This document shows positions 1 through 11,180 of a DNA stretch of 64,000 nucleotides, piece by piece. Source of the stretch: Diprion similis (taxonomy: Eukaryota > Arthropoda > Insecta > Hymenoptera > Diprionidae). Below the pieces are notes generated by a model that was not told the origin of the DNA, searched no databases, and saw only the letters and a list, made by a program, of their open reading frames with translations. How positions within the stretch are numbered: the stretch's first letter is position 1; every line of letters starts with the position of its first letter. Made by a program: the position numbers and the translations under genes. The stretch is taken from the NCBI RefSeq assembly GCF_021155765.1, contig NC_060114.1, positions 17,900,501-17,964,500 of the forward strand. The letters run 5' to 3'.

Positions 1-84
1 CCCGATGTCTAAGAGGGAATTGATCGAACCGTTCTCGCCTCCTCGGCGCCGATGTTCGCTGTCCAAAACGCAAGTATGGTTCAA

Positions 85-481
85 GGTGTTTGGAACGTGG
101 TGTCACGTGACCGATTCAAGAGTTTTTACAGGAATTCATCTAATTTCTTGGTAAACTATCGATGCGATTAGAAATGTTTTGTGATATGATCGTTTCGATA
201 TTAGGAAGTCCGCTCTGATCAGCTAACACCGATAAATTATCATATTAATTAGTAATCGAGTCATTCGTAGAATATAACCTCAAGGCCTGCCTCGCGGCGA
301 AATAAATAGATAAAAAATCTATGCGACATTTATTCAGTCCGAGCTGACCACAGCTCACTTACCGACGATGGCAAGAACATTTTATGAGAAATTACAAATT
401 GATTTATGTTTTTACGACAGAATAATATCGATTCTCGGAAGAACTCTTGAATCGGTCATGTGACCCGATGATCAAAACACC
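85..481. repeat. MITE-like element with about 40-bp terminal inverted repeats
   Basis: The left end (GGTGTTTGG...GTCACGTGACCGATTCAAGAG) and the reverse complement of the right end (GGTGTTTTGATCA...GTCACATGACCGATTCAAGAG) match over about 40 bp. The interior has no reading frame. A diverged relative sits at 40201-40575, sharing the internal block around AAATAAATAGATAAAAAA followed by a TTTATTCAG and GCTCACTT segment. Two copies with terminal inverted repeats and no coding capacity fit a non-autonomous DNA transposon. A clear target-site duplication was not found. Confidence 0.6.
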
Positions 482-602
482 CTAAGGCATGGTGTAATTA
501 ACGGTTATCTTGTATATACGCAATCTATACATGCTTGGATGAACAGACGTGATACAAGGTGTTGCAGAATTTATCTCATGGATGTATGTATGTTTATTAA
601 TT

Positions 603-788
603 CCTTGGGCTTCCGGCTCACTTGTTTCAAGTACAAAACAAAATACGAGTTCGATTCTATATGAATTATGTGACAATGACTCCCAGTCTCCCATGTCGGC
701 TGCATCGACTGTCATTGTCACATAATTCGTATAGAATCGAACTTGCATTTTGAATCGAACCGAAAATAAGTTAGCCAGAAGCCCAAGG
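603..788. repeat. Foldback (palindromic) element
   Basis: The outer arms CCTTGGGCTTCCGGCT (603-618) and AGCCAGAAGCCCAAGG (773-788) are inverted copies. A second pair of inner arms of about 42 bp (about 639-680 and 711-752) carries TTATGTGACAATGAC and its inverse. Together they would fold into a nearly complete hairpin with a loop of about 30 nt. No coding potential. Most likely a small MITE; a hairpin RNA source is possible but unsupported. Confidence 0.7.
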
Positions 789-1218
789 CATTGACAAACA
801 TTACTGTACACACACTCTGTGAGAATCGGCTGTGGAATGTCGGAGGGTGTTATGTTCAAATTTAAATGCCAGCGAGTTTAAGTTAGCCAATTGCCATCCG
901 ACTTGACATAAAGCAAGCGACGCGCGCAGCTGGTAGAACGAGTGTGACCGTGAGTCTTCGGAAAAAGTGAGCAGTGATTTGTCGGTGTTAACTCGTATCT
1001 CGTTCGAAAGATCATTACCCAAGTCCCAAGTTTACGTTATGGATACATGCACCTTAAGGCGAAATATACATGAGTGATGATTCATTGATTCAAAAAATGA
1101 AAATGTACTTATTTATTTCTCCATACTAACTATAAATTCTATTCTTGAAAGGAATATTAGGAAATGTCAAACTTTGATTGTAACTTTTGTCCCTTTCCCC
1201 TCGGTGACCTCGAGGACA
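789..1218. other. Non-coding stretch, nothing recognised
   Basis: Only short overlapping frames without protein character. The last bases before 1219 contain a pyrimidine-rich run (CCCTTTCCCCT near 1191-1202) that could serve as an initiator for the candidate frame that follows. Confidence 0.4.
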
Positions 1219-1581
1219 ATGGAAAATTCAATAACGCATGTGCGCGTTTTGACCCATGTTCAAATATTGCTGCAAAATTGTTTACGTTACAGCAATGTGA
1301 TCGAAAACAGAAACAATACTGCGTACAGTTCTTACAATTTAAATAATTTTTATAACGCTTTAATTTCAACAAAATCCACGTTCAAACAGTTGGAATATCG
1401 AGAAAAAAAACTGTTGAGGGAGATGAAATCAAGGCTGTTGGGAGAATTAATAAAGACTTTTAAAGTGAAAGAAGAACAGAATGACACTGCTCAAATAATA
1501 GAGCATACAAAATATAATTTACCAACGATCGTGCAAAGTGTAGATTATTACGAAACCTGCACAGCATCTACTTATACGTAA
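1219..1581 (+). CDS. Candidate small intronless gene, function unknown
   Basis: An uninterrupted frame from ATG at 1219 (context GACAATGG) to TAA at 1579-1581 encodes about 120 residues. The frame is also open further upstream, but this ATG has the better context and follows a pyrimidine tract. The middle is rich in Lys, Arg, Glu and Leu (around QLEYREKKLLREMKSRLLGE) and would form an amphipathic helix or short coiled coil. No signal peptide, transmembrane segment or recognised domain is seen. It could be a real lineage-restricted protein, a separate exon of a larger gene, or chance. No good polyadenylation signal follows closely. Confidence 0.3.
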   Translation: MENSITHVRVLTHVQILLQNCLRYSNVIENRNNTAYSSYNLNNFYNALISTKSTFKQLEYREKKLLREMKSRLLGELIKTFKVKEEQNDTAQIIEHTKYNLPTIVQSVDYYETCTASTYT

Positions 1582-2199
1582 TTATTAGGCTAATTATAAA
1601 CCTGTCGAAAAGAATACTATACCGTTTATCAAGTATAATATGAACAAAAATTTATTGAGCAGACTAGTATTAGAATTATCTTAATGACTGTTCTGACATT
1701 TCTGTTAAACGTACGTTTATACACATTGATACTTCGAACGTAAAAAACGTTGACCGTGAAGTGCAAACAGTTAATTTTGGCTTATAATCATCGAGATTTT
1801 TGATTCATGTTTCCGTACCAAGCTTCATATCCTACTGCAAATTTACATGGGATTCTGTTCCAATTTCTTATACAAGGATACATACGTATACACATATCAG
1901 TAATACAATTTTCGTATCTGTATATATTCCTACGGTTGAAATTGGAAGATGATCGCTTATAAATTTGCAGTTAGGTGTCCGGATATCCTGAAGTGTTATT
2001 GCATCGAACCTTCGGAAATTGAACTAGGTACACAAAGGAAATAGAAATATCTGTGTGTTTTTTTGTGTGCACAGTCGACTTAAAGAGCCCGCGTTAAGAT
2101 GCGGCGAAAGCCGAAAGAAAAAGGAGGAATGAGAGTACTAGACAGTAAATTTGCCTAAGATAATTTGTGGTCTTTTAATGACGAAGATGAAAGGGAAGC
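1582..2199. other. AT-rich intergenic DNA
   Basis: No frame with protein character, no RNA gene and no clear repeat seen. Confidence 0.4.
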
Positions 2200-3260
2200 G
2201 GAAATGTGAGACAGAAAAGCGTAGGTCAGGGTCGCGCAGGCGCGTCTCCGGCGACCGAAGAACTCTGTAGCATGAGCTTCAATCCGTCCTTTCGATCCGC
2301 GGGCATAAACTTTGTCCTAGTTTATGGTTTATGGTACCCGCGTTATTTTGCACCCGCGTTTTGATGCTTCGAACTCGTATACATCGAGAGTTCGAGTCTC
2401 AACAGGGGGGGGGGGGGGGGGGGGGGGGTAGTTTTATAATACGCGGAAGTCTCGACTCCCGCGGATTGCTTACTTGGGCCTCATGATCGGCTGAGATCTA
2501 CGTCACCTTCGCAGTTTTTCGGCGCATCGCAGGTTGCAGTCTTTTCAACGATGAAAAGGGGGGAAGGGACCTGCAGAGGCCTCGGCTCGAAGAACGTGTT
2601 GTGTGTGCGCAAAGCGTTATTACGACGGACGAAGGAGGCGTGCTGTACCGCGATCGGAGGATCAGAGAAGATTCGGACGTTACTTCACGCGGGGCAACGC
2701 GACGTCCTCCTCGTGCCCGTGTCTTCGTGATACTGCGCGAGGACTGAAGACGAGTCGCATCGAGTTAGTCGCGCCTGCGCACCCTCTGCAGTTTTCACCC
2801 CTACCCGCAAGCTCTCTTGAGCGAAAAACGCGGCGACGATGAGGTGCTGCTGGTGCAGCGGTAGCCTGGATACATGCGCTATTACGCTAAATCACCGAAA
2901 TGCGTACCTGCATATTCGACAATAACAAGAGCGGCAACAATAAATGGCAACACTATACAATGGCGATACACGGAACATTGTGCGCGCCATTTTGAATGCA
3001 CGGGAACAAGCGCGTAATTGATATTTGACGCAGCGTGCGCCGTGGCATACAAAGAGGGCTTTTTCGTCCTTCTGCGAATCCTTTTGGGGATTGCAGGAGC
3101 GAGGTTGAGGGGTCGTGGTGCCGATGCACCCTGTGTTGCCATGGGAACGACCTACTTCCCCCTGGAGATTACGGTGGTAGTAGGCGCCTCACCGAGTGAC
3201 CGAGTGACCGACTGCGGGAATAACCAACCCTGTGTTCAACACCGAGCTGCAGTCATCTGA
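2200..3260. other. GC-rich island without a recognisable gene
   Basis: Base composition rises sharply compared with both flanks and CpG is frequent. Open frames here (for example 2603-2842) are Arg-rich and low-complexity, as expected from GC-rich DNA. The island could be a promoter plus untranslated first exon whose coding exons were not recognised, or a remnant of foreign or repetitive DNA. Confidence 0.4.
2405..2428. repeat. Poly-G tract of 24 bases
   Basis: A pure run of 24 G follows TCTCAACA. Such a long mononucleotide G run is rare, can form G-quadruplex structures, and its exact length may be a sequencing or assembly artefact. Confidence 0.9.
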
Positions 3261-4654
3261 ACCTAATTTCTTGTACATAATGCATACATACATACGTAGT
3301 ACTCGGCTAATTATCATTGTATACCGTTTGTCGTCCATAATAGCAGCTATTAACTCTTTTATTTTCCTTTTTCAATCTTCGGGCGGGTGGTGCAGGCTTA
3401 AATTTCGACACACATCAACTCGCTGTTTTTCCATCTGCACAATACGGGTAGATTTGTTAACGGGTAATGTTAATTGCCTATACTCAGGCGAATTTACCAT
3501 ATCCTTGAGCGTACATGACAATACACCTATATTAAAATATATGGTATACTACCGTTGTGATTTGAGGGGTGAAGATATTCCTTCGGGAAGGTTCGACGGG
3601 GCGAATTTTTAGTTGGGATTATTTTTTTCTTTTTTTTTTTTTCAAAGAACGGTTAAAACCAAGATAGAAAATAGTAAGAAACTGATGGCTGTTGTGTTTA
3701 AATTCACAGAGCCCGCACCTCGCGATTCCAGGACAGCTATTGACGACGCTTTAAATTTGCGATGATTCAGTGTATCGCCATTATTCTGTTGCGTGCGTGG
3801 CAACAATAAACCGTTTTATCGTTTTTCTGTGATGAATCAACAGTAGCAGAACCGTGGCTCGCTAAGACCATTTTCTCGGTAGCTCTGGCATCACTGCTCG
3901 GAATTTTTTTGTACTCATTTAATAGAATGGAAATTGTGTTCGAATTTTCTAGACTCGATTTTTTGTTTCTCATATTTTTCCTATAGTTCTTTACCAATAA
4001 AAGGTTTTGACGATATCGATGTATTTTCTAATGGTTCAAAGACAAACGTGAGATGCGAAGAATTCTGATCACAATAGGTATCGCGCGAAAATTATTCCGC
4101 GAACCCCACGGCCGTTGGATGAAACAAAGAACCGCTTCGCTTTGTTCACCACAATTGTTAAAGGCTGGAAGAGAAACGTCAGTTTTTTGTAGGTTCGTTT
4201 GATATTTGGCTATTTATTGGCATATCTATACAATATTATCAAGTTGACGTTGATTTCTCCGATTATCACCATTTTTGCAATCTCAGACAGCCAATTTTTT
4301 TTTTTTTTTTACATATACTTGATTTGTATCGTACAGAGGGTTTCCATTCGTATCGTCCGGAAACAGTAACAATGGAGAACAAATCGATAAGCGAAACGGA
4401 AAACAATAATAAAAAAACAGATTCGCTCTCTAAAAAAATAAATAAAGGTAACAGACGCAAAATCTCGTAATAACGATTTGTACAGACCATATGGTAATTA
4501 TAATAATCGGACAGCACTACTTATATCGAGATGATAACTAGTCAATAATTACAAAAGCACAGCATCGATTACTTTTCCCAACGTTATCCCAACTAGGAAA
4601 AAAGTAATCTTGGGATAGTCCTGTACTATTGTATCTACTATATACAAATCTATC
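3261..4654. other. Intergenic DNA, nothing recognised
   Basis: AT-rich, with poly-T runs near 3630 and 4300. Open frames on both strands lack protein character. Confidence 0.4.
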
Positions 4655-4915
4655 ATACCGGTAGAATTCGTGCAAATGTTTTCTGGGAAATTTAACCCAG
4701 AGTGAATTCGCCTGCATTTATGCAATTTAAGGTGCATTTTACTGATTAACTTCTGTTTTATGGTGATTGGTTGGAGAAAGTGAGAAATTCGGCCAATCGT
4801 GTAAAATGAACAAATATCGATCGGTAAAATGTAACTTGAATTGCATAAATGCAGGAGGATTTACTCTCAGTTAAATTGCCTAACAGAAATTTTCACGAAT
4901 CTTCCCGGTATATTA
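4655..4915. repeat. Imperfect inverted repeat (foldback element)
   Basis: The left arm (about 4655-4740, containing ACCGGTAGAATTCGTGCAAA and TGCATTTATGCAATTTAA) and the right arm (about 4826-4912, containing TTGCATAAATGCA and TTTTCACGAATCTTCCCGGT) are inverted copies with scattered mismatches, separated by about 85 bp. No coding capacity. Probably a degraded MITE. Confidence 0.65.
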
Positions 4916-5241
4916 GAACAATAGATCTTCGCAGTGTTTGGCAGTGTGGTTCGTGTACACTGTAACCAAGTTCATTAATGTACAGTGTGGCCTATTTTAA
5001 TCGCACGGCACCTTTGTTGATTTAAAAAAAATTTAATTCTGAAATGCGCATGAAAACTAGTAAAACGGATTTCTTTCAAGCTATGATTGACTTTTGTCCT
5101 GTTTCAGCAGAGAAATCCTGATGCTTGTTTCATTTTCATTTGACTTCTCTTCTATCTCTTAATTTTCAACAATAGGGGACATTAGTCTTGAGGATTACAA
5201 CAGACCACCCATCTCATGAGTCAAAACTTGATTGACTGAAT

Positions 5242-7085
5242 TTAGTCATCTTCTGTGCGCTGGAAGTACCTGGCCTCGATTCGCTTGCACAAGTTGACCA
5301 AGGTCGGATAGCTCTTGACGATGTTAGCCAATGAGTTGTTAGGCAGTGGTGTTGTAAGGATCGTGAAGATGTGTCCAAAGGCCAGAGCATCGAGTTCATT
5401 TGGACTGCTATAATTTTGAGAGCTTGGCTTAAACGTTTTTGTAAGTAAAAATAAAAAAGAACCTAGAAAGACCTAACAGTGCGTGGAACTTTATTGCACG
5501 TACCTGCAGATAGCAGTTTAAAATAAAGCTTTAAAAATCTATCACATGTCTAAACAATATCGTTACATTGGAGAATTGGTGAGAATAAAAATTGCCTACT
5601 AAGATTTCAACCGATTACAAATTCTTTCAAATCTAGATGGCAGGTTTCTTCCAAGGAATCATTCTTCTCATTCACTTTCAACATGCCGAATGAATCTTCT
5701 GTAAGAGGAAAAAGGCACTCAAGGGATCCGGTAGAGTTGCAAAGTGAATCTTGGGATATGGTATCAGGCAGGTGCACTTGGCCAACAGAAATATCTGATT
5801 CCTTTTTGAAATAGAGAGTGTTCACTGAACGACAGTGTTCAATGAGCTGCTGGAATTTGCCTATTGTAGCAGACATTCCGCAGGCAGAAGGAAGGAAGGA
5901 TGTAGTGGTCAGGGCATGAATGTGGCCAAACACTAAAGCATCCAATTCAGTTGGCCTTAGAGAAAAAAGAATTGGAATTTAGGATTGAACTTTAATGTCA
6001 ATTATCTTGCATCTTTTTTGTACTCATTCCCCTGATTCCTTATCATTTTTTGCATCACGGTGAAGTATTAAAACTCTGTATCAGCTAATTGTATGAAAAA
6101 TAAGTAATATACTCACTCGTCACCAAAGAAGTAGGTTTTTCCTTCGAGTCTCTCGGCAAGTGCTGTGCAGCAGTTCTTGACCTCACCAAATACCTCGTCA
6201 AGACTTTTATTGTACCAGCCCAAGACATTGAGTTTCTTTGTAATCTGATTCTGCTTTTGCCAGTTAAGAAGGTGATTCAGAGGCCAAGGATATACGCTGC
6301 CGTGCCTGGGCTTAGTGACGGAATTCAAGGTGGCCTGATCTACCCAACAGACATACTGTTCAGCATTAACTAGCACATTATTAACGAGCGATATGTAAGC
6401 TCGCATATCAGCCTTATCAGTTGCCCCAAGCTCTCCGGAAAGACTGGAACCCTTGCTGCTGATGAAGGAGACGATCGGGTCGAACTCCGATACAAGGAAA
6501 GCCCCACATTGAATAAAAGGGACTCTTCCCGAGGGAGACATGTATTCCGCGTTGCTTCTCGGTTCAATTTGGAACTCCAGGCCACACATTTTCAGGTACG
6601 CCTGAACCGCCAGGCAGTTTGCATTGTCAGGGAGCAGGATTTGCTCAACCTCATATGGCTGATACAATTTTATCGGCTGCGGCCAAGGCTCTTGAGCTAA
6701 GAGTAAATAGTAGGAGAGCAAAATTTATGAATAATTTCTCGGGGATTTAAACAGGATTACATAAGGTTATGTTAGGTTAGGGTCAGGTCAATTTCTGCTA
6801 CTAAGGCTAGGTTAGGTTGCAACGGGCAACTGATATACTGAATTTTAGTAGGGTTTGAATAGGTTAAATTACATTTACGTCATGTTTTACAACAGTTAAG
6901 CTTCGTCGTGTTAAATACAGATTCTGTCATGATAAAGTTGCGACGTTGTTCTGAAAGATAACCTGAGTCAGGTTAGGTTAGGGTCGAGTCGGAGCACGCG
7001 TAAGATCTCAAGAGGTTACGATTAGTGTCTGAAAATTACCTCCTAACTCCATGGCTATCGTATCTGAGAGTAGAACATCTGGCAT
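5242..7085 (-). CDS. Mtx2: Metaxin-2, mitochondrial outer-membrane import/SAM-associated protein
   Basis: Coding exons on the minus strand: 7085-7040, 6696-6117 and 5404-5242, giving 262 residues, the usual metaxin-2 length. The start ([15 protein letters not shown]) precedes the family landmarks [49 protein letters not shown] and [19 protein letters not shown]. Metaxins have a thioredoxin/GST-like N-terminal half and a GST-C half and act with metaxin-1 and SAM50 in outer-membrane beta-barrel assembly; this is family knowledge. All three exons join in frame (phases 1 and 2) with GT-AG sites. The last exon given here is the canonical one; a second, diverged version of it lies in the preceding intron and is listed separately. 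The gene is divergent from RpL23, with about 870 bp between the start codons. Confidence 0.93.
5490..5495 (-). terminator. Polyadenylation signal AATAAA for the short metaxin-2 transcript
   Basis: AATAAA on the minus strand about 110 bp after the stop codon of the alternative last exon and before the canonical last exon. It fits a proximal poly(A) site that would exclude the distal exon. Confidence 0.55.
5607..5955 (-). CDS. Mtx2: Alternative terminal exon of metaxin-2 (diverged duplicate of the last exon)
   Basis: This exon has its own acceptor (CTAAG at 5960-5956) in the same phase as the canonical last exon at 5404. Using it gives [19 protein letters not shown] in place of [19 protein letters not shown], then continues for about 60 residues beyond the normal C-terminus to a TGA at 5609-5607, for a total of 324 residues. 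The two exons share P-x-ELDAL-x-FGHI, a Cys in the following helix and a YF near the end, so they are paralogous. An AATAAA (minus strand) lies at 5495-5490, between this stop and the canonical exon, so it can end a transcript. The tail is Ser/Asp/Glu-rich and matches nothing I recognise. Alternative terminal exon use is inferred from sequence only. Confidence 0.75.
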
Positions 7086-7930
7086 TATGACAATTATTTT
7101 GACGGCGGTGGATTTACTTCGTTTATTAATTAATGTGGTAAGCTAAGTAAAAGCAGGCTTCGAACAGCAGAAGATACATGAATCTTAGGGACGTCGAGCT
7201 ATCGAGTTGCTGAATCGAGCGGTCGAAGTTTCATTTGAGGTGGGCATTTTTGAAATCCGATTGGAAGGTGATAATGCTGTTTGATTATTAAAATTACCGT
7301 GAATATCCAGATATTTTTCACCGCAGATAGCCATGCAACCATGCGTCGATGTCAGAGAGTCATCCTGCTATAATGAAAAAGAAGTTGTGTAATCGAAAAG
7401 TCGAGATAGGACCAAGCTGACGTTTGGTAACCTCTTCGCAATCCATGACGGAGAAAAACGTCTGCATAACACGCGCCCCGAGTAGTGGGTCTTTTGTTTT
7501 TCCAATCAGAGTTTCGTAGACTTTTGAAAACATTTTTTTGAATGTTGCGAACTAACGAGGATTTGGTATGAAAACAGTCGATTTAGAGAAAATTGATATG
7601 CGAACACCGAGCAAAAATCAATCACAACACCATTTCAAAAATGAGATATGTCAGAATGGCCACCGAAGCGATCAAATCAAGTACTCGAGAATCAGGTCAT
7701 AGAAATTTTGGATAAGCTTAATCCAGTCCTCTCATTATCAAATATAGGTGATAGAATAAATTTCCATAATTTTCTAGCCTCTTGTGTATCCAGAATTCTC
7801 TGATTCATGAGAGTGTGAACATTTTGCATTACGTTTGTACGAATTTTGACCAGCTGGTATTAGGCTGCGTGCAAATGATGCGCGTGAATCGTTAGATCCG
7901 GGGTCTGCAGTACCGATCGAGCGCCCCGAA
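7086..7930. promoter_or_regulatory. Shared intergenic region of the divergent Mtx2 and RpL23 genes
   Basis: About 850 bp lie between the oppositely oriented start codons. No frame of interest. It must hold both promoters if neither gene has a further untranslated exon. No TATA box was recognised. Confidence 0.5.
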
Positions 7931-7941
7931 CTTCCTCTTTC
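7931..7941 (+). promoter_or_regulatory. TOP-like pyrimidine tract at the RpL23 transcription start
   Basis: CTTCCTCTTTC lies about 13-23 bases before the ATG. Ribosomal protein mRNAs typically start with a C followed by pyrimidines (5' TOP) and have very short leaders, so this is the likely start site and a growth-dependent translational control element. The exact start base is inferred. Confidence 0.6.
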
Positions 7942-7953
7942 AAACGAGGCAAG

Positions 7954-9198
<1,245 letters not shown>

Positions 9199-9224
9199 AA
9201 TAACACCTTGTATACCGTTGACTC

Positions 9225-9230
9225 AATAAA
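9225..9230 (+). terminator. Polyadenylation signal AATAAA of RpL23
   Basis: AATAAA lies 27 bases after the stop codon, consistent with the very short 3' UTR of ribosomal protein mRNAs. Confidence 0.85.
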
Positions 9231-10879
9231 TACCAATTTGGACTCGTCATCGGTAGTTCACTTATTTGCTGTTTAATACGTCTGCAATGTGTCACGTATA
9301 GTAAAATGATCGTCACGCGGTTGTCAGGTACATTTTGTTTCAACGTTTAGATTATGCATTTTTGATAGTTTATTTTTTGATGAAAACAATAAGGTTGTTA
9401 TCAAAGTATTACTACATAGCAAGATGTTTTCTCTAAGTTTCATGGGGTCTCCTAGGATTTCACCATTCTTATTAAAATCTTAAATTGCTGTACAAGTAAG
9501 CATTTATTGAATACATCACTCACATGAATTCTAAGATTGGTAAAAAATTATCGTTTTTCTATTGAATGGATTATTGTTACCCGATTAATCGAGTATTATC
9601 GAATAATTTTCTTCACGATCGATTTCTGCTTTTTACTGCCATGATCGACGCAATACAATGTCAATTTATGTGATTGAAGTATGAATCATTGTCAATATCT
9701 TACTTATTAAGTACCTATTTGATATAACAAGTGAAAATTGAATGAATATTTTCGACTGAAATTGAAAAATATTTTGAAAAAAACTGTGAATTACCAAAAA
9801 AAACGCTTTTCCATACTGAATTTGAAGAAATATTGGTTTGAAATACACGTTTCAAGAAAAAAAAAAAAAAATTAATAAAAATCAAAATATGAAATGTTTG
9901 ATTAATCAATTCATATTCGATTAATATTCTTGGTTTGAATTTCTTCGACTGCACTATTATCGGATGACAATAATAATCAGGAAATTATTACAATATATAT
10001 ATTTGTTCGATTCTTTCATAGTCTACTAGTAATTGTTATGAAAGTTCCGATCCAACTTTCCCGCCCGCATCGGACCAAATGCGGGCGGGAGTAGTAGGGT
10101 TATGATACATATGCGCCAAGTAGGTGATTTTTGCACGGGTGTAGTTTATCGCCCGGAGAAAACTAAAAATGTGGTAGTCTAATTTAATAGTATATTGTGT
10201 CATGTGTGTTGCGATCATGAACTTTCGTTCCTTGTCACACACGATAGTTTTTATAATAAGTGCATGAAAATTGGTCGGGCTTTGCGTGGTAGTCTTACGG
10301 TACTCGAGTGGTCAATTTCTTCTCTTTGGAAACGAAAGTGATCTCCCAAGGGTCGAAAGTGAAGCAATTGTGAACTGCGCATGCGCGAACCTAACCTCAC
10401 AAGACTGAGATGAAATTGGCGACTTTCGTCCCGCTAAACTGCGACACAAAACCCCGCTTCTCATGCACGTATGATGAAAAGCAAGTCTTCCGCTCGCTGT
10501 TGATTTTTACTGCCCGCCGGTCGGATAAGAGCCACTTGCGTCCCGGATTTTAGGTAAGAGAAAACGCGAATATTATGCATATTTTATAAAAAAAATATTC
10601 CACAGATCCCAGAGGACCTCATGAGAGCTAAGATGGTCTTACAATTCATAGTAGATCTGTAAAATTATAGAGGATTCAAAACGGCATTAATTGACATTTT
10701 TATAGAAATTCACATGATTGTAACAGGAATACAATCATTCCCAAAGTTACTCCTTAAACTGCTTTCAAAACTTTGAAAAAGTGTTTTGGGATAGAATGAT
10801 TTGAAAAGCAAAGATACGCGTTGAGGTTCGCATTTTTTTTACCTTTAAAGCAAAAAAACCAACAGATATTCGTCCGTTG
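9231..10879. other. AT-rich intergenic DNA with a short GC-rich hairpin
   Basis: No gene recognised. A perfect stem CCCGCCCGCAT / ATGCGGGCGGG with an 8-base loop lies at about 10059-10089. Several poly-A and poly-T runs. Frames on both strands look like chance. Confidence 0.45.
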
Positions 10880-11180
10880 CCTCTGCGGTCAGTGTCTGCA
10901 GTCTTCCCTTCTCTTTGTCTTCTACTATCAACATTTTATTTCAATCTAATCAATCCCTTTCCTCTGCCCGGATGGATGACGTACCGCCAATGATGCATAG
11001 TTAAAGCTCGTTCGTTTTTGCTTTGTACAAACTGACATCTCGGCTTCAAGCTGAGACGCAATCTCACTTCCATGGTGGAGTCTCGCGAGTTGCGAAACCT
11101 TCTCAGTTTTTCAACGGTTTTCGTTCATATTTTGTTCGTTATCATCTGCATTCCAGACTCGATATTTTCCTTAGTGTATA
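10880..11180 (+). promoter_or_regulatory. Upstream block conserved between the integrin copies
   Basis: This block resembles the regions before the other two copies (about 20440-20732 and 21840-22147). Shared landmarks are TTTGATCTAATCAA-like and GACGTACCGCC/GCGTACCGACG-like motifs, a GAGACGCAATCTCA-like segment, and CAGACTTGATATTTTCC immediately before the start codon. It probably holds the promoter and 5' UTR duplicated with each gene unit. Confidence 0.55.

Noticed and set aside
2340-2410. Possible tRNA suggested by a GTTCGAGTC B-box-like motif near 2390
   Set aside because: No A box, no cloverleaf stems and no acceptor pairing could be found upstream.
2603-2842. Arg-rich frame in the GC-rich island
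   Set aside because: Low-complexity composition expected from GC-rich DNA; no homology or splice context.
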